A stretch of 64,000 bases of DNA from Oxalobacteraceae bacterium AB_14. GTDB taxonomy: Bacteria > Pseudomonadota > Gammaproteobacteria > Burkholderiales > Burkholderiaceae_D. The stretch's first letter is position 1, and every line of letters begins with the position of its first letter. A program made the position numbers and the translations under genes. The notes under the pieces are model-generated. The model made no database searches. It was given only the letters and a program-made list of their open reading frames with translations, and was not told the origin of the DNA. Below are positions 25,961-35,051 of this stretch, in pieces. The stretch lies in the NCBI GenBank assembly GCA_000381565.1, contig KB906725.1, positions 2,855,796 through 2,919,795 on the forward strand. The letters are read 5' to 3'.

Positions 25961-27007
25961 TTATTGCCAGATCGCCTTGGCTGAGGCGTCTTTGATCTGT
26001 GCCTTCCATGCCGCCTCGATGAGCGCGACCACGCTCGGCGGCATGGGGATGTAGTCCAATTCAGACGCCATCATCCCGCCGTTCTTGTAGGCCCAGTCAA
26101 GGAACTGCAGCACGTCCTTGCCTTTCGCCGCATCCATTTGCGTTTTATGCATCAATACGAAGGTAGCGCCAGTAATCGGCCAGCTAGCCTTGCCGGGCTG
26201 ATCGGTCACGACGACGCCGAAGCCCGGCGTCTTGGCCCAATCAGCGCCGGCGGCGGCTGACTTGAAGCTGTCGTCCGTCGGCTGCACGAACTGGCCGTCT
26301 TTGTTTTTAAGCTGTGTGTACGCCATGTTGTTTTTCTTGGCATAGGCGAATTCGACATAGCCGATCGAACCTTTCAGACGCTGCACATTTGCGGCCACGC
26401 CCTCATTGCCCTTGCCGCCGACGCCGACAGGCCATTTGACGGCGGTGCCGGAACCGACCTTGCTCTTGAATTCGGCGTTAACTTTGGATAAATAGTCCGT
26501 GAACAGGAAGGAAGTGCCGGAGCCGTCCGCGCGGTGCACCACGGTAATGTCCTCCGCCGGCAGTTTCGCCCCCGGATTGAGCGCCAGAATTTGCGCGTCA
26601 TTCCATTTGCTGATCTTGCCCATATATATATCGGCCAGCACGGCGCCATTCAATTTCAATTGTCCTGGATTAAATCCGTTCAGGTTAACAACGGCAACGA
26701 CACCGCCCATGATGACAGGGAATTGAATTAAACCTTCCTTGTCCAGTTCATCTTGGCTCAGCGGCATGTCGGAGGCGCCAAAATCGACTGTCTTGGCCTT
26801 GATCTGTTTAATGCCGGCGCCGGAGCCGATGGACTGGTAATTGAGACCGTTACCGGAAGTCTTTTTATACGCCTCCGCCCATTTCGAGGCAATTGGGTAG
26901 ACGAAGGTCGATCCCGCTCCCGTCATGTCGGCGGCGATGGCCGATGACATGGTGAGGGCAGCGCCGATCACGGCGGCGAGTGCGCGTATTGCGGAGTTAA
27001 TTTTCAT
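25961..27007 (-). CDS. pstS: Phosphate ABC transporter substrate-binding protein PstS
   Basis: A 348-residue periplasmic phosphate-binding protein. The signal peptide (MKINSAIRALAAVIGAAL, cleavage after SAIA) precedes the PstS signature DMTGAGSTFVYPIASKWAEAY; later motifs VVHRADGSGTSFLFTDYL and SIGYVEFAYA are intact. It starts at 27007, where the signal peptide begins. pstCAB are not in the window, so it is an orphan or separated copy. A Pho-box-like site lies 53 bp upstream. Confidence 0.93.
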   Translation of the reverse strand: MKINSAIRALAAVIGAALTMSSAIAADMTGAGSTFVYPIASKWAEAYKKTSGNGLNYQSIGSGAGIKQIKAKTVDFGASDMPLSQDELDKEGLIQFPVIMGGVVAVVNLNGFNPGQLKLNGAVLADIYMGKISKWNDAQILALNPGAKLPAEDITVVHRADGSGTSFLFTDYLSKVNAEFKSKVGSGTAVKWPVGVGGKGNEGVAANVQRLKGSIGYVEFAYAKKNNMAYTQLKNKDGQFVQPTDDSFKSAAAGADWAKTPGFGVVVTDQPGKASWPITGATFVLMHKTQMDAAKGKDVLQFLDWAYKNGGMMASELDYIPMPPSVVALIEAAWKAQIKDASAKAIWQ

Positions 27008-27059
27008 GGCGAGGCATCTTTTAAAAGGAGTTAATGAGCCGCGAATTGTAGGAGCGGAT

Positions 27060-27078
27060 TGTGACCAAGCCATGACAA
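27060..27078 (-). promoter_or_regulatory. Pho-box-like site of pstS
   Basis: Read on the minus strand, TTGTCAT and GGTCACA half-sites are spaced with the 11-bp period expected for PhoB dimers. It lies 53-71 bp before the pstS start. The match is imperfect in the second half-site. Confidence 0.5.
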
Positions 27079-27148
27079 ATAGAAGCAAGCGGGAATGATC
27101 GTCGCGAGATATGAAAATATTCGCATTCCAAGATTTAAATGATAAAAA

Positions 27149-27164
27149 TTAAGCGAAAGTTAAG
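27149..27164 (+). promoter_or_regulatory. Tandem TTAAG operator of the response regulator gene
   Basis: TTAAG at 27149-27153 and again at 27160-27164, an 11-bp direct repeat like the PmrA/QseB box. It lies in the 344-bp region between pstS and the OmpR-type regulator, and probably mediates autoregulation. Confidence 0.45.
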
Positions 27165-27351
27165 TGATGCTGGTGATAATTGCGGCTTCTGCGTGAGGCG
27201 GCATGGTCTCAAAATCGCCGTGCCGAGCTTGTCTATCCCTGATCGGCTACACTATGGCGCATCCGCCGCATGTTTTTGCAGCGGCTCGGAATTGTTAGCG
27301 CTCGTCTCCCCGCAGGCGAGGTCTGGACCTGCACCAGGAGGATGGCCGCCC

Positions 27352-28014
27352 ATGAATCTTCTCTTGATTGAGGATGACGCGCTGATTGGCGACAGCATCA
27401 GACAAGCCCTGGCGACCGAGGATATGGCGATCAGCTGGCACCGCAATGGCGCCGGCGTCTTGAAGGCCCTGCAAGATGTCCGCTACGACGCGGTCCTGCT
27501 GGACTTGTCGTTGCCGTGCCTCGACGGCATCGAGGTACTCAAGGCTTTGCGAGGCGCCGGCCATGAAGTGCCGGTACTTATCCTGACCGCGCGCGACACG
27601 GTTGCGGACCGTGTGCGCGGCCTCGATTGCGGCGCCGACGACTACCTGGTGAAACCCTTCGATTTTGACGAGTTGCTGGCGCGCGTGCGCGCCTTGGTGC
27701 GGCGAGCCAGAGGGCGCCGGCAATTGCTCTATCTGTCTGAAAGCCTGATGCTGGACATTGATGCCCATGTCGCGATGGTCGATGGCCAGCCGGTGACGTT
27801 ATCGGGCAAGGAGTGGGCGATCGTCGATTTGCTCGTCGCGCGGCCAGGCATGATCTTCTCACGCACCAAACTGGAAGAGCGCCTGTATGGCAATGTCGCC
27901 GACGTCGACAGCAACGTGGTGGAAGTCCATATCCACAGCCTGCGCCGCAAGCTGGGGCAACACGCCATTGTCAACGTCCGCGGGCTGGGCTACATGGTAG
28001 CCAAAAGTAAATGA
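27352..28014 (+). CDS. OmpR-family response regulator (QseB/PmrA-like)
   Basis: A 220-residue regulator: receiver domain with acidic pocket EDD at residues 7-9, phospho-acceptor Asp51 (LLDLSLP) and the conserved Lys in YLVKPFD, then a winged helix ending VEVHIHSLRRKLG...VRGLGYMV. AGGAGG precedes the ATG at 27352. Its stop overlaps the sensor kinase start (ATGA), and the kinase in turn overlaps a ClC gene, so signal, regulator and transporter form one unit. The inducing signal is unknown. Confidence 0.9.
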   Translation: MNLLLIEDDALIGDSIRQALATEDMAISWHRNGAGVLKALQDVRYDAVLLDLSLPCLDGIEVLKALRGAGHEVPVLILTARDTVADRVRGLDCGADDYLVKPFDFDELLARVRALVRRARGRRQLLYLSESLMLDIDAHVAMVDGQPVTLSGKEWAIVDLLVARPGMIFSRTKLEERLYGNVADVDSNVVEVHIHSLRRKLGQHAIVNVRGLGYMVAKSK

Positions 28015-29318
28015 GCGGCATCCGAAGCCGATTATTGGTCATGCTTGGCGGCTTGATTGTGATCGCCAGCGGCATTCAGTTTGCCGCGTCGTTCAGCGCC
28101 GCCATGAACCAGACCAACCGCCTGTTTGACGCGCAAATGCAGCAGATCGCCCAGTCCCTGCGCCAAACCCACGGCGTGGTGCTCGACGCCGAAGGCGACT
28201 TCCCGCTCGAATTCGACCTGGTCATCCAGATGTGGCGAGCCGAACAGGTTACCGTCTATCAGCGTCGTCCGCATCGCATGTTGCCTGTGCGTGCTGCGCT
28301 GGGGTATTCCAATGTCCTGCTGGAAAATGGTGAATGGCGTATTTATGCCGCGCCGTCTGATGGCGGGGTGGTGCAGGTCGCGCAAAAACTGGCGGCGCGC
28401 CGGTCGGAAGCCATTAATCTCGCCATCAATACCTTATGGCCTGTGTTGCTCACATCCCTGATACTGCTGGCAGCCATGTGGTGGACCGTCGCGCTGGCTT
28501 TAAGGCCGCTGGCCGCCATACAAAAACAGATAGCGCAGCGGGACGCGCAAACGCTGGAACAAGTGGATGGCTCGCAAGCCCCGCGCGAAATCCTGCCGCT
28601 CATTGCAGCCATCAACAGCTTGCTCACCAAGGTCCGTCAGGTGATCGATTCGCAGCGCCAGTTCGTTGCCGATGCCGCGCACGAGCTCAGATCGCCGCTC
28701 ACGGTCTTGCAAGTGCAGATACAGCTGTTGAGCCGGCAGCAGGCCGAGCCCGCGCGCAGGGCTTCGCTGGAGACGTTGACGACGGCGATCGCGCGCAGCA
28801 GCCGAATGGTTGAGCAATTGCTGGGCTTGGCTCGGCAGGATGCAATAACGCAGGCCACCGCTGTCGCCGGCGTTTTGGACTTGAACCAGTATGCCATCGC
28901 AGCGATTGCGGAAGTGGCCGATTTCGCTGCGAGCAAGCGGGTCGAATTGAGCTTCCTCGATGCCACCGCAGTGCTGATCCAGGCAGATGCGGACAGCCTG
29001 ATGATCTTGCTGCGTAATCTGCTCGACAACGCGGTGCGCTACACCCCGGAATATGGCGCGGTCACCATCGCCGTCGCTGAAAACGGCACGACTGCGGTGT
29101 TGACCGTCGCGGATTCCGGTCCCGGTGTTCCCGAGGCTGAGCTGGACCGCGTCACGGCACGGTTCTATCGGGTGCCCGGAACGAGTGAGAACGGAAGCGG
29201 GCTGGGATTGTCGATCGTCGCCGCCGTTGTTGAGCGTTTGGGTGCGCAGCTACAGTTGCGAAATTCGCTGCATGGCGGTCTGGTGGTGAAGGTCTTGTTT
29301 CGTCGGGAGGAAAAGTGA
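28011..29318 (+). CDS. Sensor histidine kinase (QseC/PmrB-like)
   Basis: A 435-residue inner-membrane kinase: an N-terminal TM helix, a periplasmic sensor of about 125 residues, a second TM near 145-165, a HAMP-like linker, the H-box ADAAHELRSPLT with His224, then N box LLDNAVRYTPE, G1 DSGPGVP and G2 GSGLGLSIV. It is the cognate partner of the overlapping response regulator gene. The stimulus cannot be read from the sequence. Confidence 0.9.
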   Translation: MSGIRSRLLVMLGGLIVIASGIQFAASFSAAMNQTNRLFDAQMQQIAQSLRQTHGVVLDAEGDFPLEFDLVIQMWRAEQVTVYQRRPHRMLPVRAALGYSNVLLENGEWRIYAAPSDGGVVQVAQKLAARRSEAINLAINTLWPVLLTSLILLAAMWWTVALALRPLAAIQKQIAQRDAQTLEQVDGSQAPREILPLIAAINSLLTKVRQVIDSQRQFVADAAHELRSPLTVLQVQIQLLSRQQAEPARRASLETLTTAIARSSRMVEQLLGLARQDAITQATAVAGVLDLNQYAIAAIAEVADFAASKRVELSFLDATAVLIQADADSLMILLRNLLDNAVRYTPEYGAVTIAVAENGTTAVLTVADSGPGVPEAELDRVTARFYRVPGTSENGSGLGLSIVAAVVERLGAQLQLRNSLHGGLVVKVLFRREEK

Positions 29319-31018
29319 TTTCCTGGGCGCGGTTGCGCCTGAATGTCTGGCGGCGCAAGCGTCCCCTGGAGTGGCAGCGGACGCTTGCGATGTCCGCGTG
29401 CATCGGCGTGCTCGGCGCCCTCAGTACCATCGGCTTTCGTGAACTGATCCTGCTTGCCGAACGTTGCGCCTATGGTGCCAGTGGCAGCCTGGTCGGCATA
29501 GCCCGCAGTCTGACCTGGTGGCAACGAATATTGGCGCCAACCGTAGGCGGCGTGCTCGCAGGCCTGCTGCTGACATGGGCTCGCCGTCAGCCAGAACAGG
29601 AAAAGGGCAGTGATTACATGGAGGCTGTCGCGCTGGGCAGTGGGCATTTGGGCGTGCGGGCGTCGATGTTGCGCGCACTGTCGGCAACGGCTACCGTGGC
29701 CAGCGGCGGCGCGATCGGACGCGAGGGGCCCATGGTGCAGTTGGCGGCGCTGTGCGGCTCGCTGCTTGGGCGCTGGCAGCAGTTGCCAGTACCACGCCGG
29801 CGCCTGTATGTTGCATGTGGGGCGGCGGCGGGCATCGCCACGGCCTACAATGCGCCGATTGCGGGGGCGATGTTCGTGGCGGAGATTGTGCTCCGCTCAC
29901 TGGCGATCGAGAGCCTGGGGCCACTCATTGTGGCGGCGGTTGCGGCCAATACCGTGGTCGGGCAATGGTCGGACTATGCGCCGGTTTACCATATGCCGGC
30001 CTTCAAGCTAGGACATGGCGCCCCGACGCTCATTTTGGCGGCGCTCGGTGTGATCGCCGGATTCCTGGCGCCTTGCTACTTAGCTGTGCTGGACATGGGC
30101 CGCAAGCTGTTTGATCGTTGGGATGGGCAAGCTTGGCAAAAGCTTGCTGCAGGCGGATTGCTTGCCGGATCGCTTTCGGTTCTGCATCCTGGCGTATGGG
30201 GCAATGGCTATAGCGTGGTGAACCTGATCCTGCAGGGGCCGTGGTTGTGGCAAGCCCTGCTGGCAATTCTGCTCTTGAAGTTGCTGGCGGTCGCGGCCAC
30301 GGTGGGGTCCGGAGCGGTCGGGGGTATTTTTACCCCCACGTTGTTTACGGGAGCGGTCATCGGCGCTCTGTTCGGTATGGCGGCAGAGACGTTCTGGCCC
30401 GGGCAGATACCCATACCATCGGCAGTTGTGGTTGGCATGGGGGCCTTTCTGGCCGCTTGTACGCACGCGCCGTTAATGTCCATCCTGATGCTGTTTGAAA
30501 TGACGGAAAGCTATAGCGTTGTGGCGCCGTTGATGGCCGCCTGTGTACTGGGCTATTCTGTTTCGCGTTTGCTGCGGGAACGTTCCATCTACGCTTCCGC
30601 CAATGGCCATCGACTGCACGCGCCCGTCTTGACGATGGCTTCGGATCTGTTGCGATACGATCCGCCGGCCATCCGTATCGGGCAAACGATGCAGGAACTC
30701 GAACAAGTCTTCTTGCAGCGGCGATGGCAACATGTGTATGTGCTCGACGAGTCCGAGAAATTCGTAGGCGCAATTTCCCTGCATGACTTTTCTCCGATGC
30801 GCACTGCCGCATCCGATGCCGTGCTTCCCTGGCCGCTCGTGTTATTGCGCGCCGATTATCCCTATGTGCAGGATACGGCCCCCATGTGGCAAGTGCTCGA
30901 AGCATTTGCACGCCATCCGGGCGAACGCTTGCCGGTGCTGACAGCCGATGGACTGCTGTCTGGCTACGTCACCAAGACGGATTTAGTGCTGATGTTCAAA
31001 AAGTCGACTGCGGAATAG
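29315..31018 (+). CDS. ClC-family chloride channel/transporter with CBS domains
   Basis: A 567-residue protein. The ClC membrane part (about 1-430) shows GREGPMVQ (gating Glu), AYNAPIAGAMFVAE (position of the internal proton Glu) and GSGAVGGIFTPTLFTGA (GxFxP selectivity motif); the C-terminal 130 residues form a CBS pair. Retention of both glutamates suggests a Cl-/H+ antiporter rather than a passive channel. The GTG start at 29315 overlaps the kinase stop, so expression is coupled to the two-component system. Confidence 0.9.
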   Translation: MISWARLRLNVWRRKRPLEWQRTLAMSACIGVLGALSTIGFRELILLAERCAYGASGSLVGIARSLTWWQRILAPTVGGVLAGLLLTWARRQPEQEKGSDYMEAVALGSGHLGVRASMLRALSATATVASGGAIGREGPMVQLAALCGSLLGRWQQLPVPRRRLYVACGAAAGIATAYNAPIAGAMFVAEIVLRSLAIESLGPLIVAAVAANTVVGQWSDYAPVYHMPAFKLGHGAPTLILAALGVIAGFLAPCYLAVLDMGRKLFDRWDGQAWQKLAAGGLLAGSLSVLHPGVWGNGYSVVNLILQGPWLWQALLAILLLKLLAVAATVGSGAVGGIFTPTLFTGAVIGALFGMAAETFWPGQIPIPSAVVVGMGAFLAACTHAPLMSILMLFEMTESYSVVAPLMAACVLGYSVSRLLRERSIYASANGHRLHAPVLTMASDLLRYDPPAIRIGQTMQELEQVFLQRRWQHVYVLDESEKFVGAISLHDFSPMRTAASDAVLPWPLVLLRADYPYVQDTAPMWQVLEAFARHPGERLPVLTADGLLSGYVTKTDLVLMFKKSTAE

Positions 31019-31025
31019 ACCTTTT

Positions 31026-31039
31026 TTGATTTGCATCAA
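31026..31039 (+). promoter_or_regulatory. FNR/Anr box upstream of the Zn alcohol dehydrogenase
   Basis: A perfect TTGAT-N4-ATCAA palindrome centred about 73 bp before the ATG at 31106. FNR/Anr regulators bind this under low oxygen. The -10 element is unclear (TACAGT at 31072-31077 would put the box near -51). Confidence 0.65.
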
Positions 31040-31105
31040 ATCGCCTTGCTGACAGGATTGCGGTTCGTCGCTACAGTCGTCTGGTGCTAACGCTAGGGAG
31101 ATGCC

Positions 31106-32107
31106 ATGACGCCGGACGGGCAAATGCTGGCCATGCTGCTGGAGCGGCCAGGGCAGCCGCTGCGCGCCACGCGCATGCCTATCCCCGTGCCCGATGGGCA
31201 GCAGCTGCTGTTGCGCGTCAGTGCCTGCGGGGTATGCCGCACCGATCTGCACATCGTCGATGGCGAATTGGCGCCGCACAGGTCGCCGCTGATACCCGGT
31301 CACGAAGTGGTCGGCTATGTGCAGCAATGTGGCCCCGAGGTGCGCGGCTATGCGGCCGGCGATCGGGTAGGGGTGGCATGGCTGGGCGGCAGCTGTGGTC
31401 AATGCCCCTACTGCGCCATGCAGGCGGAAAACCTGTGTGAGCAGGCGAGCTTCACCGGCTACGATCTGAACGGCGGCTACGCGCAATACATGTTGGCCGA
31501 CGCGCGCTATGTGTTCCGCTTGCCCGCGCGCTATGACGATGTGCACGCCGCGCCGCTGCTGTGCGCCGGCCTGATCGGCTACCGCGCCTATGCGATGGCG
31601 GGCCAGGCCCGGCGCATCGGCCTGTACGGCTTCGGCGCGGCCGCGCACATCCTGTGCCAGATCGCGTGTCACCAGGGGCGGGAAATTTACGCCTACACCC
31701 GTCCCGGCGACATCCGCGCGCAGGAGCTCGCGCTGTCGCTGGGCGCGCGCTGGGCCGGCGCCAGCGATCAGGCCGCGCCGGTGCAGCTGGATGCCGCCAT
31801 CCTGTTCGCGCCGGACGGCGCCCTGGTGCCGCTGGCGTTGGCGGCCGTCCGCAAGGGGGGCGTGGTGATCTGCGCCGGCATCCACATGAGCGCGGTGCCG
31901 GCCTTTCCTTATGCGCTGCTGTGGGGCGAGCGCACGTTGCGCTCGGTGGCCAACCTGACCCGCGCCGATGGCGAGGCCTTCTTCCGGCTGGCGCAAGACT
32001 GTCCGCTGCAAACCCATACGACCGTGTATCCGCTGGCGCAGGCCAACCTGGCGCTGGCCGCGTTGCGTTCCGGCGCGGTCGGCGGCGCCGCCGTGCTGGT
32101 GCCTTGA
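31106..32107 (+). CDS. Zinc-dependent alcohol dehydrogenase (AdhA-like MDR)
   Basis: A 333-residue medium-chain dehydrogenase. The catalytic Zn ligands are Cys41/Cys44 region (CGVCRTDLH, with His49) and GHE at 65-67; a structural Zn loop (SCGQCPYCAMQAENLC) is present; the nucleotide site GLYGFGAAAH replaces the usual GxGxxG. AGGGAG precedes the ATG. With an FNR box upstream, a fermentative or low-oxygen role in redox balance is likely. The substrate is not certain. Confidence 0.88.
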   Translation: MTPDGQMLAMLLERPGQPLRATRMPIPVPDGQQLLLRVSACGVCRTDLHIVDGELAPHRSPLIPGHEVVGYVQQCGPEVRGYAAGDRVGVAWLGGSCGQCPYCAMQAENLCEQASFTGYDLNGGYAQYMLADARYVFRLPARYDDVHAAPLLCAGLIGYRAYAMAGQARRIGLYGFGAAAHILCQIACHQGREIYAYTRPGDIRAQELALSLGARWAGASDQAAPVQLDAAILFAPDGALVPLALAAVRKGGVVICAGIHMSAVPAFPYALLWGERTLRSVANLTRADGEAFFRLAQDCPLQTHTTVYPLAQANLALAALRSGAVGGAAVLVP

Positions 32108-32151
32108 ACGGGGCGGTTGCCCTGAGCCCTCACTTTTCGAAAGCCGCGCCG

Positions 32152-32751
32152 ATGAATCCGCGTATCCAGGAATTGCTCGACCGTATACGCCAGATCGAAG
32201 AGGAACTGGAGCGCGAGGTCAAGCGCCGCCGCGGCGAGCTGAATGCCGACTTCGAGCAGCGGCGCGTGTTCTTTGCCCGCGAAATCAAGCAACAGCAGCG
32301 GCGCTTCAAGACCGGCCTGCTCACGTATCTGCTGCATGCCGAATGGCGGCACCTGGTCTCGGCGCCGTTTGTGTATGCGGTGATCATACCGTTGTTGCTG
32401 CTGGACTTGTTCGTCAGCCTGTATCAGCGGGTTTGCTTCCCGCTGTACCGTATCGCGCGGGTGCGCCGGCGCGACTACCTGGTCTACGACCGCGGCGCGC
32501 TGGCGTATTTGAACCTGCTGGAAAAACTCAACTGCCTGTACTGTTCCTATGCCAACGGCCTGGTGGCCTATGTGCGCGAAGTCGTCGCCCGCACCGAGCA
32601 GTACTGGTGTCCGATCAAGCACGCCCGCCGCACCTTGCAGCCGCACGAGCGCTACCATGGCTTTGTCGACTATGGCAACGCCGCGGCCTATCGCGCCGAA
32701 TTGCGGGCCTTGCGCGCCGAACTGGCCGCGCTCGATGCTGAATCCCGCTGA
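32152..32751 (+). CDS. Conserved membrane protein with coiled-coil and Cys motifs, function unknown
   Basis: A 199-residue protein I do not recognise. It begins with a charged coiled coil (MNPRIQELLDRIRQIEEELE and onward to about residue 55), has one strong hydrophobic segment (SAPFVYAVIIPLLLLDLFVSLY), then a Tyr-rich basic region with LNCLYCSYANG and a later YWCPIKHA, which could bind a metal or haem. The start at 32152 is chosen by the coiled-coil onset. It follows the FNR-controlled dehydrogenase by 44 bp and may share its transcript. Confidence 0.7.
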   Translation: MNPRIQELLDRIRQIEEELEREVKRRRGELNADFEQRRVFFAREIKQQQRRFKTGLLTYLLHAEWRHLVSAPFVYAVIIPLLLLDLFVSLYQRVCFPLYRIARVRRRDYLVYDRGALAYLNLLEKLNCLYCSYANGLVAYVREVVARTEQYWCPIKHARRTLQPHERYHGFVDYGNAAAYRAELRALRAELAALDAESR

Positions 32752-32879
32752 GCCAACTGCCGCCGGCGTCCGGCGTGGATAGTGGCAATCCCCTACAAGG
32801 GAATGAAGGGATCGCCGATGGCGCGCGTGCCTGCCCCGAACAATACTGTCCATGAACATCCTTTATCGAGGGGAATATC

Positions 32880-33038
32880 ATGGAACACAAGTTCACCGCG
32901 CCACGCCACGGCCAGTCTGGCCCGTCGTCCCCGAGTCGTCACTCGCCGCGGGCGACCGCGCCCAGCCCGGAACGCATACGCGAAATGCTGGGCTGGCGGA
33001 TGTTGCGACAAACACCGGGCGCTTACCGGGCCGGTTGA
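32880..33038 (+). CDS. Small hypothetical protein
   Basis: A possible 52-residue gene. GAGGGG lies six bases before the ATG. The product is rich in Ser, Pro and Arg and ends with a PERIREMLGWRMLRQ helix-like stretch. It is unrecognised and lies at the edge of a decaying region, so it may not be functional. Downstream to 33198 another frame encodes an alpha-helical, Gln-rich stretch (LKLLQLQALQTPIQQLQ) that may be the remnant of a further gene. Confidence 0.4.
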   Translation: MEHKFTAPRHGQSGPSSPSRHSPRATAPSPERIREMLGWRMLRQTPGAYRAG

Positions 33039-33420
33039 GGGGATGTGCCACAGCGGGCGATCGTGGCGCGAAAGAACGCCTGAAGCTGCTCCAGCTCCAG
33101 GCGCTGCAAACGCCGATCCAGCAGCTGCAATCGGCCGCCGCTGAGAAAAAGAAATTGAACGACGCCACCTTGGGCGGCGTGGTCGCTACGCTCGCCTGAG
33201 CCTGGCGGCGCCGCATTTCCTATCCAATCGGTAATGAAGCGCTCATCCTCTGGTTAGACCGGACTCGCTAAAATGCCTGCCGCAAGTTGGCCCGCGGGGG
33301 AGCGCCTGCACTGGAAATTCCGAGCGTATCAGGGTTATTCCCCAATTCTCATCTTCGCGCAACGGCGAATAAGACCGCGCTGACGGTCAACAATAATAAG
33401 ATTTTCTTGAACAGGGTAGT
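33039..33420. other. Mostly non-coding stretch with a possible gene remnant
   Basis: Apart from the helical fragment ending at 33198, I see no gene. The last 100 bp are AT-richer and probably hold the promoter of the decayed hydrolase-ACP-ketosynthase unit. Confidence 0.35.
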
Positions 33421-33688
33421 ATGAGGACTATTGAATTGGCAGGCGGTCCGCATGCCGTGCTGGCGTTGCACGGCCTGTTGGGCAACCCGCTGGAACGATG
33501 TCGCCAGCACCAAGAGCGCCGACCTGGTCGAGAGCAGCATCAGCTCGCCGAGCCGCCGCAAGCTCATTTTGCACAACAGCTACCACATCATCACCCTCGA
33601 CAATGAGAAAGAACTTGTTGCCGACGAAACGATCGCGTTTTTCAACCAGCACCTGCCGTCCGAGGACGCCCTGCTGAACCGGGCATAA
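33421..33688 (+). pseudogene. Alpha/beta hydrolase with large internal deletion
   Basis: The first 25 codons encode the start of an alpha/beta hydrolase (HAVLALHGLLGNPLE, the oxyanion HG motif). At about 33490-33496 the frame changes straight into the C-terminus (NDVASTKSADLVESS, then the catalytic-His region SYHIITLDNEKE) that ends at 33688. The whole central part with the GxSxG nucleophile, some 150 residues, is missing. This resembles the EstB/carboxylesterase type, and it is inactive as read. Confidence 0.75.
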
Positions 33689-33713
33689 CACCTACCATAC
33701 CGAGACTATTTTT

Positions 33714-33957
33714 ATGAATTCCTTCCACCGTCGCCAAACTGCTGGCCAAGAGCCTCGATGTAGCCGAAGACACGATCCAGCCGCAAACCGAGCTCGAAGC
33801 GCTGGGCGCCGATTCGCTGACCGTGATTGAACTGATATTTGACCTGGAAGAAGAGTTCGGCATCCAGGTGGGCGACGAGCGTCCCAAGCTGGTGGTGGTG
33901 CAGGACATCGCTGACCAGATTGATACCTATCTGGCCGGCAAGGCCGCCAACGCATGA
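33714..33957 (+). pseudogene. Acyl carrier protein with broken start
   Basis: The frame ending at 33957 encodes an acyl carrier protein: TVAKLLAKSLDV, then LEALGADSLTVIELIFDLEEEFGI, where the DSL Ser carries phosphopantetheine. The only start-like ATG (33714) is in another frame, and the ACP frame has a stop at 33715-33717, so a few bases between ATGAATT and CCACCG appear to be lost. The stop overlaps the start of the ketosynthase gene (ATGA), indicating a former operon. Confidence 0.7.
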
Positions 33958-35051
33958 GCGCGCGGCGCGTGGTGATCACCGGCCTGGGGGCGATCTCCTC
34001 CCTGGGCGTCGGCGCCGACCATAATCGACCGCTTCGCCCTGCTGGGCTGGGCCGCCGCCAGCGAGGCGCTGGCCCAGGCCGGCCTGGACCCCCGCGTCGC
34101 TCCCGAGCGCAGCGGCGTGTTCTGGGGCAGCGGCATGGGCGGCGCGCTCACCGTTGAATCCGGCTATGTCGACCTGTTCGTCGACGGCAAGACCCCGTGC
34201 GGCCGATGTCGGTCGTGGCCGGCATGACCAACGCGGCGGCCGCGCAGATCGCCTTGCGTTGCGGCTTCAAGGGCAGCGTCAACAACTACAGCAGCGCCTG
34301 CGTATCGTCGGCGCAAGCCATCGGCGAGGCTTACCGCCACATCCGCCACGGCTACGCCGACCGCGTGCTGGCCGGCGGCTCGGAAGCCTTGCTGAGCTAC
34401 GGCGTGGTCAGTGCCTGGGACGCGCTGCGCGTGCTGGCGCCGCTCGACGCCCAGCACCCCGAGCGCTCGTGCCGGCCGTTCTCGGCCGGCCGTGGCGGCC
34501 TGGTGCTGGGCGAGGCGGGCGCCGCCGTCATGCTGGAATCGCTGGAGTCGGCGCAGGCGCGCGGCGCCACCATCCTGGCCGATCTGCTCGCCTACGGCGC
34601 CAGCAACGACGCCGCCCACATCACCAAGCCCGACGCCGACGGCCAGCAACGGGCGATGCGGCAGGCGCTGGAACAGTCCGGCCTGCCGCCGTCGGCGATC
34701 GGCTACATCAACGCCCACGGCGCCGGCACGCCGGCCGGCGACGTCGCCGAGGCCACCTCGATCAAGCAAGCCTTCGGCGCGGCGGCGCGCGAGCTGCTGG
34801 TCAGCTCCACCAAGTCCATGCACGGCCATACGCTGGGCGCGGCCGGCGCGCTGGAATTCGTGCTGACCACCCAGGCCGTGCACCACGGCGCGGTGCCGCC
34901 GACCGCCTTCCTGGACCGCCCCGATCCCGAATGCGACCTCGATTTCGTGCCGCGCGAGTGCCGGCGCGGGCTGACCTTGCAGGCGGCGATATCCAATTCC
35001 TTCGCCTTCGGCGGCAGCAATGTCGCGCTGATCGTCGGCGCTTTCCGATGA
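33954..35051 (+). pseudogene. Beta-ketoacyl-ACP synthase (FabF-like) with two frame breaks
   Basis: Three frames together give a KAS II-type condensing enzyme. The first covers MSARRVVITGLGAISSLGVGADH; at about 34023 the frame shifts to IDRFALLGWAAASEALAQAG, with roughly 80 family residues missing; at about 34195 it shifts again to RPMSVVAGMTN and runs to the stop at 35051. The catalytic Cys (NNYSSACVSSAQ), NAHGAGTPAGD and STKSMHGHTLGAAGA His motifs survive in the last frame. As it stands no full enzyme can be made. Confidence 0.8.
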
